Assembly (NCBI GenBank): GCA_040381195.1
Contig: JBEIHR010000124.1
Coordinates: 1-5,176, forward strand
Length of the DNA stretch: 5,176 bases
Direction: 5' to 3'
Origin: VGCC01 sp040381195
Lineage (GTDB): Bacteria; Actinomycetota; Actinomycetes; S36-B12
Shown: positions 1 through 5,176 of the stretch, one piece after another
How positions within the stretch are numbered: the stretch's first letter is position 1
Layout of the letters: each line of letters begins with the position of its first letter
Position numbers and translations under genes: made by a program
Notes under the pieces: generated by a model
Database searches by the model: none
Told to the model about the DNA's origin: nothing
What the model saw: only the letters and a program-made list of their open reading frames with translations

Positions 1-248
1 CCTTCTTTCGTGGCGACCTGGTCGACGAGTTCGGTCGTGACTGCGCGTCCCAGAGCCGTGGCCATCATGGAGGGCGAAGCGTCATCGAGACTCTTACCCT
101 GCGCGGTCAACAAGTTCTCGACCTCGGCACTGATGGTCTCGTCCGTGATGCGGGTGTCCCCCACGATGGCTGCGGAGCCGGCGGTCTGCCCGCTACACGC
201 ACTGAGGGCGAGAACGGCCACAACGGCGATGGCGGCACGAACCTTCAC
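1..248 (-). CDS. Lipoprotein with SurA-like N-terminal segment (partial, 3' end outside window)
   Basis: Only the first 82 codons are present; the gene continues beyond position 1. I chose the GTG at 246-248 because an AGGAG lies 6 nt upstream of it. From there the peptide opens as a lipoprotein signal: a basic n-region (MKVRAA), a hydrophobic stretch at residues 7-15, and the lipobox LSAC with the acceptor Cys at residue 18. Two in-frame GTGs lie further upstream (263-265 and 270-272), but they have no comparable Shine-Dalgarno and would place charged residues ahead of the signal. After the Cys comes a short Ser/Gly/Thr linker, then AAIVGDTRIT at residues 26-35 and a predicted helix (DETISAEVENLL). 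This resembles the start of SurA/PrsA-type chaperone domains. From memory, a SurA-N-domain lipoprotein often lies downstream of mfd in actinobacteria. The inferred role is a membrane-anchored extracytoplasmic folding factor. Whether a peptidyl-prolyl isomerase domain follows cannot be seen. It starts 26 nt after the mfd stop, so it is probably cotranscribed. Confidence 0.75.
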   Translation of the reverse strand, partial: MKVRAAIAVVAVLALSACSGQTAGSAAIVGDTRITDETISAEVENLLTAQGKSLDDASPSMMATALGRAVTTELVDQVATKE

Positions 249-254
249 GGAGCA

Positions 255-259
255 CTCCT
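255..259 (-). promoter_or_regulatory. Shine-Dalgarno for the lipoprotein gene
   Basis: On the minus strand AGGAG is followed by a 6-nt spacer (TGCTCC) and then GTG. This is the best ribosome binding site in the window and fixes the lipoprotein start at 248. Four bases of the site (GGAG) are complementary to CTCC just before the start codon, with two bases between them, so a weak local hairpin is conceivable. Confidence 0.7.
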
Positions 260-274
260 GTTCCACGTTCACTG

Positions 275-3200
275 TCATTGTGCAACGACGTCGAGCAATT
301 CCTCGGCCCATGCCAGAAGTGCCCGATCTGTGGCGCCGGCTGGCTTCGGCACGATGATCGTACGGACTGCGGGCTTGATCACCGTCTTCGGGTAGAGGCG
401 GGTGAGTCGCATCTGCGCGGATTCCCGCAGCTCCACGGGGGCGAGTCGAATACCGGCACCCTGGGCCACCACCTCGGTGATGCCGGCCGCGCGGCAGTGC
501 GCTCGGAAGCGTGCCACCGCGAGAAGGGATTCGACGGTCTCCGGAAGCGGCCCGTAGCGGTCGAGGAGTTCCGCGCCCACCTCGGCCACCTGCTCATCGG
601 TCTGCGCGTCGGCGAGACGCTTATATGCCTCGAGGCGCAGTCGCTCCTGGGGCACATAGTCCTCGGGGATGTGTGCGGTGATGGGCAACTCGACGCTGAC
701 CTCACGTGTCTCCGGGTCACCCCGGTACTCCGCCAGTGCCTCTCCTACCAGCCGGAGATACAGATCGAATCCGACATCGGCGATGTGACCGCTCTGCTCA
801 CCCCCGAGCAGATTGCCGGCACCACGGATTTCCAGATCCTTCAGCGCGATCTGCATACCCGAGCCCAGATCTGTACGTTGGGCGATCGTCGCGAGCCGTT
901 CGTGCGCTGTCTCCGTCAGCGGTTTGCTGGGGTCGTAGAGCAGGTATGCATAGGCGCGCTCGCGCCCACGACCCACGCGGCCCCGCAGTTGGTGGAGCTG
1001 CGAGAGACCGAAGGTGTCGGCTCGGTCGATGATCAAGGTATTGGCGTTCGCGATATCGATCCCCGACTCGACAATCGTCGTGCACACCAGAACGTCGATG
1101 CGCTTCTCCCAGAAGTCAATGATCACCTGTTCGAGGGCAGCCTCGCCCATCTGCCCGTGCGCGACCGCGACATTCGCCTCCGGGACCAGGTCGCGGACGC
1201 GCGCCGCTGCACGCTCGATTGATTCAACGCGGTTATGCACGAAGAACACCTGCCCACCCCGCAGGAGTTCCCGGTGGATCGCTGCTGTGATCTGTTGTGC
1301 GTCATAGGGACCGACGTAGGTCAACACGGGGTGGCGCTCCTCGGGGGGCGTCTGGATGACGCTCATCTCGCGGATACCTGTCACAGCCATCTCCAAGGTT
1401 CGGGGAATGGGCGTGGCCGACATCGCGAGGACGTCCACGTTGGTGCGCAGGGCCTTCAAATGCTCTTTGTGCTCGACGCCGAACCGCTGCTCCTCGTCGA
1501 TGACCACCAGACCCAGATCCTTGAATCGCACCGACGGGGTCAGGAGACGATGCGTTCCGATCACCACATCGACCGTGCCATCACCGAGGCCATCCAGAAC
1601 AGTCTTCATCTCCTTCTCGGTGTTGAATCGTGACAGTCCAGCGACCTTGACGGGAAACGGGGCGAAGCGCTCGGAGAATGTGGCGAGGTGTTGCTGGACG
1701 AGCAGTGTCGTCGGCACGAGCACGGCCACCTGCTTACCGTCCTGCACCGCCTTGAAGGCTGCGCGCACGGCGATCTCGGTCTTTCCGTATCCGACATCCC
1801 CGCAGATCAAGCGGTCCATCGGCACGGTGCGTTCCATATCGCGCTTGACCTCGTCGATGCACGCGACCTGATCGGGCGTCTCGATGTACGGGAAGGCATC
1901 CTCCAACTCCCGCTGCCATGGCGTATCCGAAGCGAACGAGTAGCCGGCCGCTGACTGCCGCGCGGCATAGAGACGGACCAACTCCCCCGCGATCTGCTTG
2001 ACCGCCTTGCGTGCCCGCCCCTTCGCCTTCGCCCAATCCGCACCCCCGAGGCGATGCACCGATGGTGCTTCACCACCGACATACCGGGTGACGAGGTCTA
2101 GCTGATCCATCGGCACGAAGAGTCGATCCGCTGGATGGCCCCGCTTACTTGCCGCGTATTCGATGATCAAGTACTCACGCTCTGCACCACCCACAGTGCG
2201 CCGGATCATTTCGACGTAGCGACCGACCCCGTGGTGCTCGTGCACCACGAAGTCCCCTGGTGTGAGGGATAGCGGGTCGATACTGCGGCGGCGCCGACTC
2301 GGCATTCGGCGGATCTCCTGGGAACGCTGACCGAGGATGTCGGTGACGGTGAGCAGATCGACATCACCCCAGGTGAAGCCATGGCTCCACCTCCCCGGCG
2401 CGAGGGTGACTACGGATGCGTCGGGTGCGGTGTCGACATCCTCACTGATGCGCGCCGGCACCTGCGCCGCAGCAAGCTCCTCGGCCAGGCGTTCGAGTGG
2501 CCCGTGTCCTTCACCCACGACGACTACGCGGTGGCGGTCAGTGAGCACCGTGCGCAGGAAGTCGATCGCAGCGTCCGCGTCCGCTCGGAACTCCGGCGCG
2601 GGGGTTGCGGGCACGGTGACATCGGCATCCTCACGCGGCAGCGACGTGACCTCCCACCAGGTGCTTCCCGCCGCGCGCGCGGACTCTTCGATCTCCGCGA
2701 GGGTGAGGTACGGCGCGGGTGCGAGTTCGACCGGGGTTTCACCACCCACGGCAGCCGCATGCCAGCCGGCGGCGAGGAACTCCTCCGCGGTGCGCAGGAC
2801 ATCGGCCGCTCGGCTTTCGACCCGAGCCTGATCCACGACGACGATGTGTGCCTTCGCGGGCATCAGGGCGTGCAGGCCGACCATCTCTCCGACGAGGGCG
2901 GGCGCGAGGGACTCCATGCCCTCGACGGGAATGCCGGCGGCGACCTTCTCGCACAGTTCCGCAACCTGAGGGTGCGCCTGGGCCAGGGCGTGCGCACGCT
3001 CGCGCACCTCCGCGGTCATCAGCACCTCGCGCACCGCGTGCGCGCACAACCCGTCGGCAAGATCGAGGGAACGCTGGTCGGTGACCGCGAAGTGTCGTAC
3101 GTCCTCGACCTCGTCGCCCCAGAACTCGACGCGCAGCGCATGCTCGCTCGTGGGAGGGAAGACGTCGAGGATGCCGCCGCGCACGGCGAGGTGGCCGCGA

Positions 3201-3706
3201 CGCTCCACGAGGTCGACGCGCTCGTAGCCCAGGGTGACGAGGCGCTCGACGAGTTCTGTCAGATCGGCACTGTCGCCTGCGCGCAGCTCCACGGGGGCGA
3301 CGTCACCGAGTCCGGCGGGAATCGGCTGCATCGCTGCGCGGGCAGATGCGACGACAGCCCGCAGGTGCTGATCACCGGTGGCGAGTCGACGCAAGACTGC
3401 GACGCGTCGGCCGACCGTGTCACTTGAGGGCGATAGTCGCTCATGCGGGAGGGTCTCCCAGGATGGGAACACCGCCACGTCCCCCTCGATGACCTCGGCC
3501 ATCGCTGCGGTGAGATCCTCCGCTTCGCGACCGGTGGCGGTGATGATGAGAAGCGGTGAACGCTCGGCAATCACTCCGGCGACGATCGGAACCGCCGTGA
3601 CCGGGCTCACGACGGTGATGTGATCGGAGGTAGTCCCAGATAACTCGCTGATGCGCGATACCGATGGGTCCGCGCGGAGTGCGTCGAGGACGCCGCGCAG
3701 ACTCAC
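275..3706 (-). CDS. mfd: Transcription-repair coupling factor (Mfd)
   Basis: This is a 1143-residue DNA translocase, of normal family length. It recognises RNA polymerase stalled at lesions, pushes it off using ATP, and recruits UvrA for nucleotide excision repair in the cytoplasm. In order, it contains a UvrB-like N-terminal module, with FPSWETLPHERLSPS at 80-94 and RRGHLAVRGGILDVFPP at 169-185, where UvrA binds. A CarD-like RNA polymerase interaction domain follows at about 477-545, with VVHEHHGVGRY at 487-497. The RecG-type helicase motor has Walker A GDVGYGKT at 636-643 (Lys642), DEEQ at 737-740, SAT at 763-765, ESGIDI at 880-885 and QLRGRVGRGR at 906-915. The translocation (TRG) motif lies at 957-975, and the autoinhibitory C-terminal domain at about 1003-1075. 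The tail of about 65 residues beyond it (RLYPKTVIKPAVR and on) looks like the extension I recall from actinobacterial Mfd. As in the family, the UvrB-like module has no Walker A of its own. The GTG start at 3704-3706 overlaps the cysQ stop as GTGA. The frame stays open for 54 codons upstream, but that stretch lies inside cysQ and is unlike Mfd. All key motifs are intact. Confidence 0.98.
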   Translation of the reverse strand: MSLRGVLDALRADPSVSRISELSGTTSDHITVVSPVTAVPIVAGVIAERSPLLIITATGREAEDLTAAMAEVIEGDVAVFPSWETLPHERLSPSSDTVGRRVAVLRRLATGDQHLRAVVASARAAMQPIPAGLGDVAPVELRAGDSADLTELVERLVTLGYERVDLVERRGHLAVRGGILDVFPPTSEHALRVEFWGDEVEDVRHFAVTDQRSLDLADGLCAHAVREVLMTAEVRERAHALAQAHPQVAELCEKVAAGIPVEGMESLAPALVGEMVGLHALMPAKAHIVVVDQARVESRAADVLRTAEEFLAAGWHAAAVGGETPVELAPAPYLTLAEIEESARAAGSTWWEVTSLPREDADVTVPATPAPEFRADADAAIDFLRTVLTDRHRVVVVGEGHGPLERLAEELAAAQVPARISEDVDTAPDASVVTLAPGRWSHGFTWGDVDLLTVTDILGQRSQEIRRMPSRRRRSIDPLSLTPGDFVVHEHHGVGRYVEMIRRTVGGAEREYLIIEYAASKRGHPADRLFVPMDQLDLVTRYVGGEAPSVHRLGGADWAKAKGRARKAVKQIAGELVRLYAARQSAAGYSFASDTPWQRELEDAFPYIETPDQVACIDEVKRDMERTVPMDRLICGDVGYGKTEIAVRAAFKAVQDGKQVAVLVPTTLLVQQHLATFSERFAPFPVKVAGLSRFNTEKEMKTVLDGLGDGTVDVVIGTHRLLTPSVRFKDLGLVVIDEEQRFGVEHKEHLKALRTNVDVLAMSATPIPRTLEMAVTGIREMSVIQTPPEERHPVLTYVGPYDAQQITAAIHRELLRGGQVFFVHNRVESIERAAARVRDLVPEANVAVAHGQMGEAALEQVIIDFWEKRIDVLVCTTIVESGIDIANANTLIIDRADTFGLSQLHQLRGRVGRGRERAYAYLLYDPSKPLTETAHERLATIAQRTDLGSGMQIALKDLEIRGAGNLLGGEQSGHIADVGFDLYLRLVGEALAEYRGDPETREVSVELPITAHIPEDYVPQERLRLEAYKRLADAQTDEQVAEVGAELLDRYGPLPETVESLLAVARFRAHCRAAGITEVVAQGAGIRLAPVELRESAQMRLTRLYPKTVIKPAVRTIIVPKPAGATDRALLAWAEELLDVVAQ
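3703..3706 (-). other. GTGA stop/start overlap between cysQ and mfd
   Basis: On the minus strand the tetranucleotide GTGA contains the mfd start (GTG, 3706-3704) and the cysQ stop (TGA, 3705-3703). The sequence just upstream (TCCGTCCTGCGCAC) has no clear Shine-Dalgarno. Translation of mfd therefore probably depends on ribosomes finishing cysQ. The overlap is read directly from the sequence; the coupling is inferred. Confidence 0.8.
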
Positions 3707-4503
3707 GTGCGCAGGACGGAGCGCAGGGCCGCAGCGATGTCCGGATGCGCCACGACAAGGTCGGTGACGTACGGGGGCATGTGGTTGAAGGTGACCGGGC
3801 TTCCATCGAAGTGACTCGGCACGAGTCCGTAGTGCAGTGCGACACCGTAGGGCGCCGCGACATCCCACTCGTAGAAGCCGGTGTTGTGGACATAGGCCTC
3901 GGCCCGTCCGGCGAGGACCTCGTTGACCTTGGCGCCCACGGATCCGACGTCGACCACCTCGACACCCTGGGTCATCCCCTGCGCCGCGAGCACCGTGCTG
4001 AGGTCGTCGACGATCCGCCCGAGTGTCTCCGGTGGCCGGCTTCGCGACGCGACGATGCGGATCGGACGATCGGTGGGGATCGGGTGCACCCCGGGCTCCG
4101 CGTCGAGCACGCTGCGGGTGAGTCCTTGCCCGGGGAGGTCGACAGTGCAGGCACTCAGGCGCTGTTCGCTCATATCCCAGAGTGCGATGTGAACGGCGAA
4201 GTCACTGCGCATCTGCCCGTACTCCCACGTACCGTCGAGTGGATCGACGATCCAGACCCGTGCTGCCTCGAGCCGAGTGGCATCGTCCTTGCCCTCCTCG
4301 CTGAGTACGGCGTCTTCTGGACGCGCCTCCGCGAGGGCCCGCGCGATCAAAGTGTGCGATTCGGCGTCCGCGAGATCGCGAAGACGATCGGCCTGCTCCC
4401 GGGTCACGTCCGGGCCGTGCTCGGCGAGGAACTGCTGGCGCAGTTCAAGGAGAAGGCGACCAGCCTGCTGGGCGATCTCCACGGAGACGTGCGCGTCGTT
4501 CAC
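3703..4503 (-). CDS. cysQ: 3'(2'),5'-bisphosphate nucleotidase, CysQ-type inositol monophosphatase family
   Basis: This is a 266-residue Mg2+-dependent phosphatase of the inositol monophosphatase superfamily. The CysQ type removes the 3'-phosphate from PAP (or PAPS), a by-product of sulfotransfer and sulfate assimilation, in the cytoplasm. Residues counted from the GTG start show SEEG at 68-71, the metal-binding motif WIVDPLDGT at 84-92 (Asp87, Asp90) and EWDVAAP at 212-218 (Asp214, the third metal ligand). The segment AEARPEDAVLSEEG matches the actinobacterial CysQ pattern I know. The position after DPLDGT, which I recall as usually Arg-Glu-Phe in CysQ, reads Trp-Glu-Tyr here. The start is uncertain. 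GTG at 4501-4503 has GGGAG 4 nt upstream and leaves 1 nt after the pth stop. ATG at 4516-4518 would add five residues and overlap pth by 14 nt, but has no visible Shine-Dalgarno. A more distal ATG at 4546-4548 lies well inside pth and is unlikely. Substrate is inferred from family resemblance; another phosphomonoester such as inositol phosphate is possible. Confidence 0.9.
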   Translation of the reverse strand: MNDAHVSVEIAQQAGRLLLELRQQFLAEHGPDVTREQADRLRDLADAESHTLIARALAEARPEDAVLSEEGKDDATRLEAARVWIVDPLDGTWEYGQMRSDFAVHIALWDMSEQRLSACTVDLPGQGLTRSVLDAEPGVHPIPTDRPIRIVASRSRPPETLGRIVDDLSTVLAAQGMTQGVEVVDVGSVGAKVNEVLAGRAEAYVHNTGFYEWDVAAPYGVALHYGLVPSHFDGSPVTFNHMPPYVTDLVVAHPDIAAALRSVLRT

Positions 4504-4504
4504 G

Positions 4505-5095
4505 TCACTCCCGAGCATTGAAGGTGTTCTGCGTCGCTTCGAGCCCATCCTCCACCACGCTCACCGAGGCACGCGCGGCACGGTCCAGCACATGGGGGAG
4601 GTCGGAGCGCTCCGCCGAGGTGAAGGGCTGGAGGACGAAATCGGCCGGAGCCTGCCGTCCCATCGGGCGCCCGATGCCGATGCGCACCCGGTAGAACTCC
4701 CCCGTGCCCAAGGCGCCCCGGATGCTCTTGAGGCCGTTGTGCCCATTGTCGCCTCCGCCGAACTTCACCCGTAGCGTGGAGAAGTCGATGTCGAGTTCAT
4801 CGTGCAGAACGATCAGGTGATCGGGCTCCACGCCGTAGAACCCCATCAACGCGGACACCGGACCACCGGACTCGTTCATGTAGCTCAACGGGCAAGCAGC
4901 GATCACCTGGTGCGTCGCGCCAGGGATGCCGATACGAAGTTCGGCGACCTCGGCAAGGGCACGCTTATGCCGGGAGGGCTTGGCTGTGTTGTCCGCGATG
5001 AGATCGCGCACGGCCATCGCACCGACGTTGTGACGTGTGGCCGCGTACGCGGGTCCAGGGTTGCCCAGGCCCGCGATCAACCACGGTCCGGACAT
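4505..5095 (-). CDS. pth: Peptidyl-tRNA hydrolase
   Basis: This 196-residue enzyme cleaves the ester bond between peptide and tRNA in peptidyl-tRNAs that drop off stalled ribosomes, freeing tRNA for reuse in the cytoplasm. Length is normal for bacterial Pth. The signature residues are all present: GLGNPGPAYAATRHNVG at 9-25 with Tyr17 and the catalytic His22, SYMNESG at 71-77 with Met73 and Asn74, HDELD at 98-102 with Asp99, and GGGDNGHNGLKS at 113-124 with Asn120. They correspond to E. coli Tyr15, His20, Met67, Asn68, Asp93 and Asn114. The ATG at 5093-5095 places the first beta strand (WLIAGLGNPG) directly at the N terminus as in the family. A GAGG overlapping the stop codon of the upstream gene serves as its likely ribosome binding site. 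It sits between the presumed L25 gene and cysQ, and the rplY-pth pairing is common in bacteria. Nothing is truncated or unusual. Confidence 0.98.
   Translation of the reverse strand: MSGPWLIAGLGNPGPAYAATRHNVGAMAVRDLIADNTAKPSRHKRALAEVAELRIGIPGATHQVIAACPLSYMNESGGPVSALMGFYGVEPDHLIVLHDELDIDFSTLRVKFGGGDNGHNGLKSIRGALGTGEFYRVRIGIGRPMGRQAPADFVLQPFTSAERSDLPHVLDRAARASVSVVEDGLEATQNTFNARE
4508..4512 (-). promoter_or_regulatory. Possible Shine-Dalgarno deciding the cysQ start
   Basis: GGGAG on the minus strand lies 4 nt before the GTG at 4501-4503, inside the last codons of pth. The spacing is short but usable. It is the main reason for preferring this GTG over the ATG at 4516-4518. Confidence 0.45.
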
Positions 5096-5104
5096 GGTGG
5101 CCGA

Positions 5105-5108
5105 CCTC
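5105..5108 (-). promoter_or_regulatory. Likely Shine-Dalgarno for pth overlapping the upstream stop
   Basis: On the minus strand the upstream stop reads TGAGGT, so GAGG uses two bases of the TGA. It sits 9 nt before the pth ATG. This tight arrangement fits termination-reinitiation between the two genes. Confidence 0.5.
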
Positions 5109-5176
5109 AGTTGCCGGACGAGGCCTCGGCGGCTGGTGCGGCGCCAGCCTCAGCGGCCGGAGCTGCCGCGGCCTCC
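5107..5176 (-). CDS. rplY: Probable 50S ribosomal protein bL25 (Ctc), C-terminal tail only
   Basis: Only the final 22 complete codons and the TGA (5107-5109) are inside the window. They read as an Ala/Pro/Glu-rich tail ending in SSGN, with two near copies of APAAEA. No conserved domain is visible, so the identification rests on two things. Low-complexity Ala/Glu/Pro tails are typical at the end of long, CTC-type L25 proteins in actinobacteria, and rplY commonly lies immediately upstream of pth. bL25 binds 5S rRNA in the large ribosomal subunit. The frame is supported by the in-frame stop 11 nt before pth and by strong G/C preference at third positions. Another Ala-rich protein cannot be excluded from this fragment alone. 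Confidence 0.72.
   Translation of the reverse strand, partial: EAAAAPAAEAGAAPAAEASSGN

Noticed and set aside
249..274. Possible terminator or promoter between mfd and the lipoprotein gene
   Set aside because: Only 26 nt, with no stem followed by a T-run and no recognisable -10/-35 pair; cotranscription is more likely.
10..357. 115-codon open frame on the plus strand over the lipoprotein start and mfd end
   Set aside because: Low-complexity Ala/Arg/Ser/Thr composition, antisense to a lipoprotein gene with a good signal peptide and ribosome binding site.
278..1222. 314-codon open frame on the plus strand opposite the mfd motor region
   Set aside because: Its product is the mirror of the conserved helicase codons, with no motif or ribosome binding site of its own. 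The Mfd motifs on the other strand explain the openness.
2381..3427. 348-codon open frame on the plus strand opposite mfd
   Set aside because: It is antisense to a fully supported Mfd. The predicted protein is rich in Arg, Gly and Asp with no recognisable domain, as expected from the complement of a high-GC gene with few stop codons.
3707..3868. Upstream extension of the mfd frame by 54 codons
   Set aside because: The extension lies inside the coding region of cysQ, is Arg/Cys/His-rich and does not resemble the Mfd N terminus. The GTG at 3704-3706 gives a normal family length.
3664..4521. 285-codon open frame on the plus strand opposite cysQ
   Set aside because: It covers almost exactly the antisense of cysQ and has no family resemblance; a GC-driven shadow.

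Overview
The window is a gene-dense, high-GC stretch of a bacterial chromosome with every recognisable gene on the minus strand. GTG starts, strong G/C preference at third codon positions, short or overlapping gene junctions, an actinobacterial-type CysQ and an Mfd with a C-terminal extension of the kind I recall from actinobacteria all point to an actinomycete. Micrococcales or a close relative is my guess from gene order, but no genus can be named from this sequence.

Read in the direction of transcription, from high to low coordinates, the layout is as follows. The last 22 codons of a protein with an Ala/Pro/Glu-rich tail (5107-5176) are most likely the end of ribosomal protein bL25/Ctc (rplY). 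After an 11-nt gap comes peptidyl-tRNA hydrolase pth (4505-5095). Next is an inositol-monophosphatase-family 3'(2'),5'-bisphosphate nucleotidase of the CysQ type (about 3703-4503). It overlaps by 4 nt with the transcription-repair coupling factor mfd (275-3706). A further 26 nt on lies the start of a lipoprotein with a SurA/trigger-factor-like N-terminal segment, which runs off the window at position 1.

The genes are packed like one operon. No gap between them exceeds 26 nt, and I see no internal terminator or convincing promoter. The set is housekeeping: a ribosome component, recycling of peptidyl-tRNA dropped by stalled ribosomes, disposal of the phosphonucleotide by-product of sulfur metabolism, rescue of stalled RNA polymerase with recruitment of excision repair, and probably a surface lipoprotein folding factor.

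I found no mobile element, CRISPR array, RNA gene or unknown system. The points worth a second look are modest: GTG starts and translational coupling at the cysQ-mfd junction, an ambiguous cysQ start, a Trp in the metal-binding motif of CysQ, a small inverted repeat at the lipoprotein's ribosome binding site, and a short duplicated peptide in the presumed L25 tail. Long open frames on the plus strand opposite these genes are best explained as GC-rich shadows.
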